Notes: generated by a model not told the origin, from the letters alone. 49,758 nt of DNA from Clostridiaceae bacterium (GCA_016288315.1 JAEEYU010000046.1:1-49758), one strand, 5' to 3'; numbered from the stretch's first letter, positions 7,572 through 16,845 are shown. Numbers and translations are program-made.

Positions 7572-9716
7572 ATGTTAAATGAAAACCTTGTTTCGTATGT
7601 GTTGGACGCTCAGCAGGGCAACGAAGACGCGTTTGCGAAGCTGTATTCCCGCACTCTTAAAAATTCCTATTACCTCTGCCTCAAGCTCACAGCAGACAAT
7701 GAGCGTGCGGAAGAAGTCCTCAAAAAAGGCTACGCCGCCGCATTCTGCAGTATAGGCAAACTCAAAAGGCCGGAGGCGTTTGAATCCTGGCTCAAACAGA
7801 AGATGGCGGCCGTTTACAAATCAACAATGAATTTCTCTTTCGGCGATGTTGACGGAGATGCGGAGTCAACCGCTTCGGAGTTTCTTCCTGCGTCGGTGCT
7901 TGATGACGATTCACTCTGCCGCAGGGTTGAAGATTATGTCGCATATCTTCCCGCAGAGCAGCGCACCGTGGCAGTCCTTTACTACTGCGTTGGCATGCCG
8001 GTTGACTTTATTGCAAAATTCTTAAATGTTTCCCCCAGCACCGTCGATTACCTTCTTTCGAAGGCAAAAGAAGGTATTGCAGAGCCCCTCAATCTCGGTG
8101 ATGTCACCCTCTCCGAAGACACTCTCCCCGTTCTCACCAAGATTTTTATGCGCTCCTGCGCAGATGTCAAAATCGACAACGACCTTGTCAGACAGGCGTT
8201 CATTTTCGCCATAGACCGCTTCCACTCAAACGAGAATCCGCTTGATGAAGTTACGGTTTACCCCGACTCACAGCCCGCCGAAAAGACGGCACCCGAGGCG
8301 CAGGCAGATGAAGAACCGTCAGAAGAGCCAGAAGCAGAGTCGGAGCAGGTTGAAGAGTCGTCAGAGCCCGTAACACAGATTATCGAAGACGGCGTAAAGC
8401 CCTCCGCGGCAATCACGGGCGCAGACCTTCTTAAAGAAATCAATCAGTCAATAAGCGAAATCACCGGCGACGGCGTTGCAAAAACAGAAGAGAACGACGA
8501 CCCCATCGGTGAAGGCATATACATTTCAAACCCCATCGACCTTGACGAAGCCGATGAACCCGCACAGCAGGAAATCCCTGTTGCGGAGAAAAAGCAGAGC
8601 AGTCAGGAGAAGAACAAAACAAAACTCTTCATCGTAATAGCTGCCATTCTTCTCATCCTCGTCATAGCCGCGGTAATCGGTATTGCAAGGCGTGGCAAAT
8701 CAGGAGGCGGCGAGCAGACAACGGCACCCGCCGAAACCGTTGCGGCGGCTGACACCGTCAAACAGGAGTGGCGCGAGGTTCAGGAATTCACAAAGTATTC
8801 CGCCATTGAATATTTCAATGAGACCTGCTGCAAAATCCAGGATGCCGAAACAGGCAAATGGGGTCTTATGAATTACAAGGGCGAGGTTGTAATAGCACCC
8901 CAGTATTACGCCTTTGAGCGCTGCTCATACGGCAGAGATTACAAAGAGCGCAACAGCTATCACTATGTTGTCCAGATAGAAGCGGGCGGCGACCAGTATG
9001 AGGTCAATATGTCCACGTTTGAGATAAGCTCCGTTCCGCACACAAGCCACCAGATTGAAGGCGACGAGCTCGACTCCAAAAAATACAGCGAACAGGACCG
9101 TTTCCACAACGGCTACGCGGCTGTCAGAGATGCCGAGTCCGGCAAATGGGGCTACATTTCGCAGGAGAGCGGCAAGCTCGTCATCGAATGCCTCTATGAA
9201 ACCGTCAACGACGGTCTCGAAAACAGCGAATACCAGAAGGTTGACTACTGCCTCGCAGTTGAAAACGGTATGGTAGCCGTCAAAAAGGGCGGCAAAATGG
9301 GTGTCATCGACCTCAACGGCACAACAGTCGTCGGCTTCGATTACGCAAAAATCCTTCAGGGTGACAACGGCGTTTACATCGCCCAGAAGAACAATAAATG
9401 GGGCGTCATCCTCGTAGGCAATGCGGTTGACACTTACGACGCCAACACGGCTGCTGTCAAACCCGTTTCCACAGACCTCGACGTCATCCTTCGCGACTAT
9501 GATGCAATCGACACCGAGTATGAGGCACTGCGCGACATCAACGTCAGAACCGAAATCGCCGCAACAGGTGATGAAACCCTTATGGGAACAATCACCGCGG
9601 GCGAAACCGTCAAGGCGGTTGCCACCGGCACGGCCGACAACGGCAGAACCTGGGTCTGCATCGAATATAACGGCGGCTACGGCTGGCTGAGCGCAGCATA
9701 CCTCGACGAGGTTTAA
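7572..9716 (+). CDS. membrane-anchored ECF-sigma-like protein with WG repeats and SH3-like domain
   Basis: 714 residues with an unusual order of parts. Residues 1-85 match ECF sigma region 2 (QQGNEDAFAKLYSR, then an AEEVL segment and FESWLKQKMAAVYKS). Residues 117-170 match region 4 (LPAEQRTVAVLYYCVG, IAKFLNVSPSTVDYLLSKA helix-turn-helix). Residues 235-345 are acidic, Pro/Glu-rich and probably disordered. One membrane segment lies at 352-372. Beyond it are WG repeats (GKWGLMNYKGEVVIAPQY at 428, GKWGYI at 524, GKMGVI at 574, NKWGVI at 608) and a bacterial SH3-like domain at 650-714 (INVRTE to YGWLSAAYL). It may read an outside signal and act on transcription, but whether the sigma part is active is unknown. 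AGGAAGTGG precedes the ATG. No terminator is seen before the T-box leader. Confidence 0.82.
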   Translation: MLNENLVSYVLDAQQGNEDAFAKLYSRTLKNSYYLCLKLTADNERAEEVLKKGYAAAFCSIGKLKRPEAFESWLKQKMAAVYKSTMNFSFGDVDGDAESTASEFLPASVLDDDSLCRRVEDYVAYLPAEQRTVAVLYYCVGMPVDFIAKFLNVSPSTVDYLLSKAKEGIAEPLNLGDVTLSEDTLPVLTKIFMRSCADVKIDNDLVRQAFIFAIDRFHSNENPLDEVTVYPDSQPAEKTAPEAQADEEPSEEPEAESEQVEESSEPVTQIIEDGVKPSAAITGADLLKEINQSISEITGDGVAKTEENDDPIGEGIYISNPIDLDEADEPAQQEIPVAEKKQSSQEKNKTKLFIVIAAILLILVIAAVIGIARRGKSGGGEQTTAPAETVAAADTVKQEWREVQEFTKYSAIEYFNETCCKIQDAETGKWGLMNYKGEVVIAPQYYAFERCSYGRDYKERNSYHYVVQIEAGGDQYEVNMSTFEISSVPHTSHQIEGDELDSKKYSEQDRFHNGYAAVRDAESGKWGYISQESGKLVIECLYETVNDGLENSEYQKVDYCLAVENGMVAVKKGGKMGVIDLNGTTVVGFDYAKILQGDNGVYIAQKNNKWGVILVGNAVDTYDANTAAVKPVSTDLDVILRDYDAIDTEYEALRDINVRTEIAATGDETLMGTITAGETVKAVATGTADNGRTWVCIEYNGGYGWLSAAYLDEV

Positions 9717-9766
9717 TTCAACAAGCAACAATTTCATACAGCATAAACTGTGAAGAGAAGATTTAT

Positions 9767-9955
9767 TGCCGTGTTTTACAGAGAGCGGGCGGCAGCTGAA
9801 AAGTCCGCAGACCTCCGGTAATATCAGCCGTCTCCGAGTTTCCGTGTGATGAATACGGCGTATCAGGCGTTAACGAATAAGAGTGGTGCATTTGCGCAAT
9901 TTGGGTGGTACCGCGGAGCAATCCGTCCCATACTGTTGTGCAGGTGCACCTTTTG
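9767..9955 (+). promoter_or_regulatory. T-box riboswitch leader of alaS
   Basis: T-box leaders sense uncharged tRNA. The conserved T-box TGGTACCGCG is at 9906-9915. The antiterminator is textbook: GGG (9903-9905) pairs with CCC (9927-9929), then a 7-base TGGTACC bulge, then GCGGA/TCCGT closed by GCAA. Stem I has a 9-bp base, GCCGTGTTT (9768-9776) with GAATACGGC (9851-9859), and the AGAGAG motif at 9780-9785. An outer 15-bp helix (9885-9899 with 9936-9950, some G-T pairs) ends in TTTTG. I could not assign the alanine specifier codon with confidence. alaS starts 60 bases downstream. No clear promoter is seen before it. Confidence 0.9.
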
Positions 9956-10014
9956 TTAAATACAGGCACAAAAATAATCATCAAATAACAGCAATTTCAA
10001 AGGAGCTGATTAAA

Positions 10015-12651
10015 ATGCAATGGACAGGACTTAATGAATTAAGAGAAAAATACCTCGAATTTTTCGAGTCAAAAGGGCATCTCAGACTGCCCAGTTTCTC
10101 ACTTATTCCCCAGGGTGACAAAAGTCTCCTGCTTATAAACGCAGGCATGGCGCCCCTCAAAAAGTATTTCACGGGCGAACTCACCCCTCCGAGAAAAAGG
10201 GTTACCACCTGCCAGAAATGTATAAGAACACCCGACATCGAAAGGGTAGGCATCACCGCCCGCCACGGCACATATTTTGAGATGCTCGGCAACTTCTCGT
10301 TCGGCGATTACTTCAAACGCGAGGCAATTCCGTGGGCTTGGGAGTTCTTTACAAAGGTTCTCGAAATGCCCCCCGAAAAGCTTTATATCAGCGTCTATCT
10401 CGATGACGACGAGGCGTATGACATCTGGACAAAAGAAATCGGCGTATCACCCGACCACATGGTCCGCTTCGGCAAGGAAGACAATTTCTGGGAGCACGGA
10501 GCAGGTCCCTGCGGTCCCTGTTCCGAAATCTATTTCGACCGCGGCGAAAAATTCGGCTGCGGCAAACCCGACTGCAAGGTCGGCTGCGAATGCGACCGCT
10601 ATGTAGAGGTCTGGAACCTCGTTTTCACACAGTTCGAAAACGACGGCAACGGCAACTACACAAAGCTCAAAAACTGCAACATTGACACGGGTATGGGTCT
10701 TGAAAGACTTGCCTGCGTCATGCAGGGCGTTGACAACCTTTTCGAGGTTGACACCGTTGCGAATATTATGAAGCACATAATCGACATAGCAGGCGTCGAA
10801 TACCATAAAGACCCCAAAAGCGACATTTCCCTGCGCGTAATAACCGACCATATCAGAAGCACAACCTTTATGATAGGCGACGGCGTTATGCCTTCAAATG
10901 AGGGCAGGGGCTATGTTCTGCGCCGCCTTCTCAGAAGAGCGGCAAGGCACGGCAGACTTCTCGGCATCGACGGCACCTTCCTTTATAAAGTCTGCGAAAC
11001 GGTAATCAGAGAGAATGCAAACGCCTATCCCAACCTTGTCGAAAAGCACGACCTCATCGTCAAGGTTATAAAATCAGAGGAAGAAAGCTTCAACAAAACA
11101 ATAGATACCGGTCTTATTCAGCTCGAAAACGTTATTGCAAACAACACAAGCGGCGTCCTCAGCGGAGCGGATGCCTTCCGCCTGCAGGACACCTTCGGTT
11201 TCCCGATTGACCTCACAAAAGAGATTCTCGCAGAACGCTCAATGACCGTTGATGAAGAGGAATTCAACCGCATTTCCGCCGAGAGCAGAGCGGCGGCGCG
11301 CGCGGCAAGAAAAGATGCCGGCGCAGAGGCGTGGAAAGGCAAATCAGCACCCGTCTCCGACATAGCCGCCACCGACTTCAGAGGTTATGAATCCTTCGAA
11401 TGCGATTCCGAAATCAAAGCGGTTCTCGTTGACGGCGAAAGGGCGGATTTCGCATCCGCAGACAGCGACGCCGTCATTGTTCTCTCTTCAACTCCCTTCT
11501 ACGGTGAGAGCGGCGGTCAGGTCGGCGACACCGGTGTTATCAGAACAGCAAATGCCGTCTTTGAGGTCAGCGAAACGCTCAAAACTCCCGGCGGAGTTAT
11601 CCTCCACGCCGGAAGAATCAAAGAGGGCGAGAGTGTCAACATAGGCGAAAAAGCAACCGCTTCAATTGATGCGGACAGGCGCAGGGCAATAGCCCGCAAC
11701 CACACTGCGGCACACCTTCTCCAGGCGGCTCTTCGCGAAATTCTCGGCACACACGTCGAGCAGGCGGGTCAGCTCGTAAACGAGGACGAAGTCCGTTTCG
11801 ACTTTACCCACTTTTCTGCGCTTACAAGCGAAGAAATCAAAAAGGTAGAAAACCGCGTCAATGAGATAATTCTTTCCTCCCTCGATGTAACCGTCAGAGA
11901 AATGCCCATTGAAGAAGCCAAAAAAGCAGGCGCAATGGCGCTCTTCGGCGAAAAATACGGCGATGTCGTCAGAGTCGTCAAGGCAGGGGAGTTCTCAACC
12001 GAGCTCTGCGGCGGCACTCACGTTTCCTCAACAGGTAACCTCGGTTTGTTCAAGATTATTTCCGAAACCTCCGTCGCGGCAGGCGTCCGCCGTATTCAGG
12101 GCGTAACCGGCTTCGGAGTCCTCGGCTTCATCGAAGATAACCTCTCAACAATCAGGAACGTAGCCGCTTCGCTCAAAACGGCAAACCTTTCCGATATAGA
12201 AAACAGAGCCCAGGCGGTTATGGCGGAATCAAAGGCAAAAGATAAAGAGATAGCCGACCTGCGCGCCGAGCTTTCATCGCTCAAAACAGGAGATCTGGGC
12301 AGCAACGCCGTTGATGTCAACGGAGTCCGCCTTATCAGCGCCTGTGTTGACGGTGTTCGTCCCGACGAGCTTCGCTCAATGTGCGACAAATTCAAAGAAG
12401 AGCCCCTTTGCGTTGCCGTCATCTCCTGCATAAACGCAGAAAAAACGGGTGCAAACTTCGCCTGCGCCTGCGGAGCACAGGCAGTCGCAAAAGGCGCCCA
12501 CGCCGGCAATATCGTGCGCGAGGTCGCAAAACTTGCAGGCGGTTCCGGCGGCGGAAAGCCCGACAGCGCAATGGCGGGCACAAAGAACGTTGACGGTGTT
12601 TCTTCCGCAATGCAGGCGGTCAAGGGCATCGTTGAAGGCATGATTAAATAA
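10015..12651 (+). CDS. alaS: alanyl-tRNA synthetase
   Basis: 878 residues, normal bacterial AlaRS length. It charges tRNA-Ala in the cytoplasm. Seen in order: class II aminoacylation core (FFESKGHLRLPS, TCQKCIRTPDIERVG, GNFSFGDYFKREA), a Cys-rich insert (CGKPDCKVGCECDRY) common in Firmicute AlaRS, tRNA-binding helices, the editing domain (NHTAAHLLQAAL, then CGGTHVSSTG) that clears Ser and Gly mischarging, a coiled-coil linker, and the C-Ala domain ending in a GGSGGGKPDSAMAG segment. The start at 10015 follows AAAGGAGCTG. An open frame runs upstream into the T-box leader and is not coding. It heads a seven-gene run to ispF. Confidence 0.97.
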   Translation: MQWTGLNELREKYLEFFESKGHLRLPSFSLIPQGDKSLLLINAGMAPLKKYFTGELTPPRKRVTTCQKCIRTPDIERVGITARHGTYFEMLGNFSFGDYFKREAIPWAWEFFTKVLEMPPEKLYISVYLDDDEAYDIWTKEIGVSPDHMVRFGKEDNFWEHGAGPCGPCSEIYFDRGEKFGCGKPDCKVGCECDRYVEVWNLVFTQFENDGNGNYTKLKNCNIDTGMGLERLACVMQGVDNLFEVDTVANIMKHIIDIAGVEYHKDPKSDISLRVITDHIRSTTFMIGDGVMPSNEGRGYVLRRLLRRAARHGRLLGIDGTFLYKVCETVIRENANAYPNLVEKHDLIVKVIKSEEESFNKTIDTGLIQLENVIANNTSGVLSGADAFRLQDTFGFPIDLTKEILAERSMTVDEEEFNRISAESRAAARAARKDAGAEAWKGKSAPVSDIAATDFRGYESFECDSEIKAVLVDGERADFASADSDAVIVLSSTPFYGESGGQVGDTGVIRTANAVFEVSETLKTPGGVILHAGRIKEGESVNIGEKATASIDADRRRAIARNHTAAHLLQAALREILGTHVEQAGQLVNEDEVRFDFTHFSALTSEEIKKVENRVNEIILSSLDVTVREMPIEEAKKAGAMALFGEKYGDVVRVVKAGEFSTELCGGTHVSSTGNLGLFKIISETSVAAGVRRIQGVTGFGVLGFIEDNLSTIRNVAASLKTANLSDIENRAQAVMAESKAKDKEIADLRAELSSLKTGDLGSNAVDVNGVRLISACVDGVRPDELRSMCDKFKEEPLCVAVISCINAEKTGANFACACGAQAVAKGAHAGNIVREVAKLAGGSGGGKPDSAMAGTKNVDGVSSAMQAVKGIVEGMIK

Positions 12652-12663
12652 AGGAGAATTAAT

Positions 12664-12999
12664 ATGGATTGTGTATTCTGTAAAATCATTTCCGGCGAAA
12701 TCCCCTCAAAAAAGGTCTATGAAGATGAAAAGGTAGTGGCGTTTTACGATCTCGAGCCCCAGGCGCCCGTTCACGTTCTCATAGTTCCCAAAATTCATAT
12801 CGAGTCTGTTCTCGGCGTTGATGAAACAAACAGCGCCTATATAGCCCACGTCTTTGAAGTTGCGGCAAAGCTCGCCGTCGAACTTGGCCTGACCGACGGC
12901 TTCCGTGTCGTTGCCAACACAGGCGACAATGCGGGTCAGACGGTCAAACATATCCATTTCCACCTTATCGGCGGCAGAAAACTCGGCAGAGAAGCTTAA
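12664..12999 (+). CDS. HIT-family nucleotide hydrolase (HinT-like)
   Basis: 111 residues, one HIT domain of usual size. It starts with CVFCKIISGEIPS and carries the catalytic His triad in KHIHFHLIGG near the C-terminus, preceded by NTGDNAGQTV. HinT-type enzymes cleave adenosine phosphoramidates and may act on aminoacyl-adenylates released by synthetases, which would suit its place 12 bases after alaS, although this link is inference. AAAGGAG precedes the ATG. The next gene follows after 19 bases. Confidence 0.93.
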   Translation: MDCVFCKIISGEIPSKKVYEDEKVVAFYDLEPQAPVHVLIVPKIHIESVLGVDETNSAYIAHVFEVAAKLAVELGLTDGFRVVANTGDNAGQTVKHIHFHLIGGRKLGREA

Positions 13000-13018
13000 A
13001 AGCAAAGGAGATACAGTT

Positions 13019-13558
13019 ATGGCTGAATATTACAAAACCACGGTAGCGGGGCTTGAGAGAGAACTTATCCGCTGCCCCCTCAACGATAAAATCGATATCG
13101 CCGGCTTTATCATTTTCGGCGATGTTGAACTGACAATCCGCGCGGCTGAAGAGCTTCTCAAAAAATGCCCCGATTTCGATTACATCGTAACTCCCGAGGC
13201 AAAGAGCATCCCTCTCGCCTATGAGATGTCAAGGCAGTCGGGCAAAAAGTATTTCGTAGCCCGCAAAAGAGCAAAGCTCTATATGAGAGATCCGGTCTCC
13301 GTCGAGGTGCGTTCAATCACCACCGATGCCGTCCAGACGCTCATTATGGACAGTGTCGAGGGCGAGCAGCTCAGAAACAAAAAGATAGTCATTGTCGATG
13401 ACGTCATCAGCACGGGCGAATCACTAAGAGCGGTTGAAGCGCTCGTCGCAAGATTTGATGCCGATGTTGTCGCAAAATGCGCCGTCTTCGCCGAAGGCGC
13501 CGCAGCAGACAGAACAGACATCACCTTTCTCGAAAAACTCCCCCTTATTTATAAATAA
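13019..13558 (+). CDS. type I phosphoribosyltransferase, adenine-PRTase-like
   Basis: 179 residues. The PRPP-binding motif IVIVDDVISTGES (about residues 121-133) is intact. The PEAKSIPLAYEMSRQSGKKYFVARK segment resembles the phosphate/base hood region of adenine and xanthine phosphoribosyltransferases. It probably makes a nucleotide from PRPP and a purine base in salvage. The base cannot be told from sequence, so no symbol is given. The ATG at 13019 follows AAAGGAG. It is in the alaS-ispF run. Confidence 0.85.
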   Translation: MAEYYKTTVAGLERELIRCPLNDKIDIAGFIIFGDVELTIRAAEELLKKCPDFDYIVTPEAKSIPLAYEMSRQSGKKYFVARKRAKLYMRDPVSVEVRSITTDAVQTLIMDSVEGEQLRNKKIVIVDDVISTGESLRAVEALVARFDADVVAKCAVFAEGAAADRTDITFLEKLPLIYK

Positions 13559-13581
13559 AACATTATTAAAAGGGTAGCGTT

Positions 13582-15792
13582 ATGCCAAGACCGTTTGCCG
13601 TTACGGGCTTCACCATGTTTACAGTTCTGCTGGTGCTGTGCTGCACCGGCATCCGGTTGTGCATGCTTTTTACGCTCCTTTTCGCAGTCATTTTATTAAT
13701 AACTTTAATCATTAAGCAAACCCGTTCTCAGCGTGTTTTTCCCGCGGCGGCAGCGGCAGGGCTTGTCGCCTGCCTTCTCTTTGCGTTCACCTACGGCACG
13801 CAGTATCTGCCCTGCGTTTCGCTCGACGGCAGAACAGCCGACATAACCGCCGCCCTTAAAGATTCGGGAACAAACCGCTATGAGAAATGGTATTATGAAG
13901 CCGAAATCGAAACGCTCGACGGCGAAAACTGCAGCTACGGCGTCACCCTCGTTTTAAACGAAAAAATTGACGCCGTTCCCGCCGACAGAATTTCGGGAAC
14001 ATTTCATATTTACGCAAAAAACCGCACCTCGCGGCTTATTAAAATCAACACTTCAAAAACCCTTATAGGAGCATATCCCGAAGAAAACAGCGGCGTTTTA
14101 ACCGTAATAAAACCCGTCTCTCAAAAACTTCCTCTCTCCTACAGAATCTGTCTGCTTCGCGAAAAGCTTAAAACCAATCTTAAACAGGTGGTTCCGGGCG
14201 AAAACGCAACAGTCGCATGCGCTCTTCTTTTCGGAAGAACAGATGAATTTTCAGACTCTCTTTATTCCTCTTTCAGGTCGGCGGGAGTTGCTCATATTAT
14301 ATGCGTTTCGGGTCTGCACCTTTCAATCTGGGCACTTTTTATAATGAAGCTGCTCTCTGCCGCAAGAATAAAAAGACGTCTGCGCGGAATAATCGCATCC
14401 GCCTTCGTGCTCGTCTATGTCGCCTTCACCGGCTTTACCTTTTCGGTTGTGCGTGCGGGCATAATGCTCCTTTGCGTTCTGCTCGGCTCAACCTTTTACC
14501 GGCGTGGCGACAGCATAAATTCGCTCGGCATAGCGGCTGTAATCATCCTGTGCCGCAACCCCTTTGCCGCCGCAGATGCCGGCTTTCAGCTCTCATTTCT
14601 CGCAACTCTCGGCATACTCCTTTTTATGCCCGGATTCAGCGAAAAAATAAAAGAAAAACTGAAAAACATCCCCGCATTCCCTTCGCGAATAATCAGGTAT
14701 TTCCTGATGATTATTGCAACCTGCCTGTGCGCATCGGTCATGACTCTGCCGGTAATGATTGTCACCTTCGGCGAGATTAATCTTATGTCGTTTGCCGGCA
14801 ATCTGATAATTATTCCCGTCGTTTCTGTTTGTATGATTTCCGCAGGCGTAACGGCTGTTCTGCCGTTTCTCGGTCCTCTTTCGGTTCTTAAATATCCGGC
14901 GGGGCTTCTGTGCTCGGTGTGCGCGAAATATATAAATTCGGCAGTCGGATTTTTGTCGCAGTTCCGTTTTCTTGACTTTTATCCGCGACAGAATCTTGCA
15001 TATATCTGGCTCGGCGGAGCAATGCTTATCGCCGCCACAGCTCTCTTCTTTGCTTCAAAAGGCAAAAAAACAGCCGTCATAACAACCCTTGTTATTACGG
15101 CAACGTTTGTTTCAATGCTTGTTGTTTCGGATGTCTTTTATTCCGACATCACCGAAATAACCGTCATTGACAATAAAAACGCACTGTGCGTCCTTGTTTC
15201 AAAGGGCGATACTTCCGCATTGATAGGCGCGGGAGCGGACTATTATTCAACCTCAAAAAACACCTGCAGCGAGCTTGAAAAAAGGCATATAAGCAAACTG
15301 AATCTTCTTGTCGTTCCCCGCAATAATTACCGTGAAGCGGGTGCGGTTCACGAGGTGCTCTCCTGCGTTCGGGCAGATGTCTTTGCCTGCAGCTCGCTTC
15401 CCGATTATTCCGAACCTCTTGCGTTGTCTTCACAGATAGCGGAGTTCGGCGACAGCTTCACAATGCGTCCCTGCGACGACTGCCGCATAACCTGTGTCAA
15501 TAACGAAAACGCCTGCTACGCTCTTATAGAATCGGGCGGCAGAAAGGCTGTTGTCGTCTATGATTCAAACGGTGAAATCCCGCAGGGCGATTTCCTCATC
15601 TGCAAAAAAGAAACGGCTGAAAAGGCAGATATATCAGCATATAAAGGCATAATCATTTCCGGCTTTAATGACACAATCGATATTCAGAACAGCATAAATT
15701 ACGGCGGCACTCTCTGCGCCGCAACCGCAGGTCAGGGGAGCGTTACCGTGTCCGTCTCTCCCGACTCACAATTCAAATTCAGCAGACAGTAA
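13582..15792 (+). CDS. ComEC/Rec2-family DNA-uptake channel protein with degenerate C-terminal domain
   Basis: 736 residues, normal for ComEC. N-terminal membrane segments are followed by an OB-like DUF4131 region (about 60-160), the competence domain with the signature ICVSGLHLSIW (near 240-250) and many membrane helices up to about 510. ComEC carries single-stranded DNA across the membrane during transformation. The last 210 residues line up with the usual beta-lactamase-like nuclease domain (VIDNKNALCVLVSKGDTSALIGAG), but the expected THPHADH metal motif reads VPRNNYREAG near 577, so this part is very likely inactive. It lies between the phosphoribosyltransferase gene and holA; comEC next to holA is a common Firmicute order. 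Confidence 0.87.
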   Translation: MPRPFAVTGFTMFTVLLVLCCTGIRLCMLFTLLFAVILLITLIIKQTRSQRVFPAAAAAGLVACLLFAFTYGTQYLPCVSLDGRTADITAALKDSGTNRYEKWYYEAEIETLDGENCSYGVTLVLNEKIDAVPADRISGTFHIYAKNRTSRLIKINTSKTLIGAYPEENSGVLTVIKPVSQKLPLSYRICLLREKLKTNLKQVVPGENATVACALLFGRTDEFSDSLYSSFRSAGVAHIICVSGLHLSIWALFIMKLLSAARIKRRLRGIIASAFVLVYVAFTGFTFSVVRAGIMLLCVLLGSTFYRRGDSINSLGIAAVIILCRNPFAAADAGFQLSFLATLGILLFMPGFSEKIKEKLKNIPAFPSRIIRYFLMIIATCLCASVMTLPVMIVTFGEINLMSFAGNLIIIPVVSVCMISAGVTAVLPFLGPLSVLKYPAGLLCSVCAKYINSAVGFLSQFRFLDFYPRQNLAYIWLGGAMLIAATALFFASKGKKTAVITTLVITATFVSMLVVSDVFYSDITEITVIDNKNALCVLVSKGDTSALIGAGADYYSTSKNTCSELEKRHISKLNLLVVPRNNYREAGAVHEVLSCVRADVFACSSLPDYSEPLALSSQIAEFGDSFTMRPCDDCRITCVNNENACYALIESGGRKAVVVYDSNGEIPQGDFLICKKETAEKADISAYKGIIISGFNDTIDIQNSINYGGTLCAATAGQGSVTVSVSPDSQFKFSRQ

Positions 15793-15807
15793 TCAAAAGG
15801 TGGTTTT

Positions 15808-16845
15808 ATGGCAGCAATCGGCGAGCAGAAGCTCAAAGAAAAAATCAGAACCTCACCGCTGGGCGCATATTTCATATACGGCGATGAAGATTATCTCAAA
15901 AAAATATATGTCGGCAAAATCGTCTCGGCTGTCGTTGACGATGATTTCGCCGAGTTCAATTTTCATAAATTCGACGGCAAAGAGGCAACACTGGGCGATG
16001 TCTATGACAGCGTCGAGGCAATGCCGATGATGAGCGACAATACCTGCGTGCTTGTTGAAGATATGCCTCTCGACACTCTCGATGAGAGCGGAATGTCAAT
16101 GCTCAACGAAATGGTTGTCAATATTCCCGACACCTGCGCGCTCATATTTTATATGCGTTCAATAAACCCTTCGTCCAAAATATGGGACAGTATCAAAAAT
16201 CTGTTTGACGAATACGGAACGCTCGCAAAGCTTGAAAAAAAGAAAAATGAAGACATAGTCAGAACCATTGAGAACGCCGCAAAAAAGAGGGGAGTTCCCT
16301 TTGAATACGGCGTTGCAAAATACCTCATCGAATGTGTCGGCAGCGACCTCAACACAATTCAGAACGAGATGGAGAAGCTCTGCGCCTACGCTCTCGGGCG
16401 GACGGTCACAAGGGCGGATGTCGATACCGTCTGTTCAAAATCGCTTGAAGCAAAGGTGTTCGAGGTTATGCGCCTGCTCCACTCCGGCAGGTTTGAAAAC
16501 GCCATGGCAAAGCTCGAAACCCTCATCCGTCAGAAAGAGGAGCCCACAATGCTCCTCGGAGCGTTCATAGCTTCATATCTCGACATTTACCGCGCAAGGG
16601 CGGCTGTCGTCTCGGGTTTAAACGCAGGCGAACCCGCAAAATACTATGATTACAAGCGAAAAGAATTCCGCCTCGACAACGCCTCGCGCGACGGCAGAGG
16701 TCTTTCCCTGCCCGCAATTTACGAGTGCATAGAGATTCTCGCAAAGGCCGATGACCTGCTTAAAAGCTATGAAACAGACAAAAATCTTGTTCTCGAACAG
16801 ACTCTTACAAAACTTGCCGCAACCGAAAGTGACGCACGCAGATGA
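15808..16845 (+). CDS. holA: DNA polymerase III delta subunit
   Basis: 345 residues. HolA is the wrench subunit of the clamp loader that opens the sliding clamp. The N-terminal AAA-like part has YFIYGDEDYLKK in place of a working P-loop, and SVEAMPMMSDNTCVLVEDM follows, as in other delta subunits. The middle shows YLIECVGSDLNTIQNEMEKL, and a C-terminal all-helical collar domain follows. AAAGGTGG precedes the ATG. Its stop overlaps the next start by 4 bases (ATGA), indicating translational coupling with the RNase M5 gene. Confidence 0.93.
   Translation: MAAIGEQKLKEKIRTSPLGAYFIYGDEDYLKKIYVGKIVSAVVDDDFAEFNFHKFDGKEATLGDVYDSVEAMPMMSDNTCVLVEDMPLDTLDESGMSMLNEMVVNIPDTCALIFYMRSINPSSKIWDSIKNLFDEYGTLAKLEKKKNEDIVRTIENAAKKRGVPFEYGVAKYLIECVGSDLNTIQNEMEKLCAYALGRTVTRADVDTVCSKSLEAKVFEVMRLLHSGRFENAMAKLETLIRQKEEPTMLLGAFIASYLDIYRARAAVVSGLNAGEPAKYYDYKRKEFRLDNASRDGRGLSLPAIYECIEILAKADDLLKSYETDKNLVLEQTLTKLAATESDARR

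Noticed and set aside
8925-9737. 270-codon open frame on the minus strand opposite the WG-repeat gene
   Set aside because: It mirrors the plus-strand coding frame, has no ribosome binding site or known motif, and its composition (runs of Val, Ala, Asp, Phe) is that of an antisense shadow.
9883-10014. Open frame extending alaS upstream
   Set aside because: It covers the T-box and antiterminator RNA, and the AAAGGAG site and family N-terminus support the ATG at 10015.
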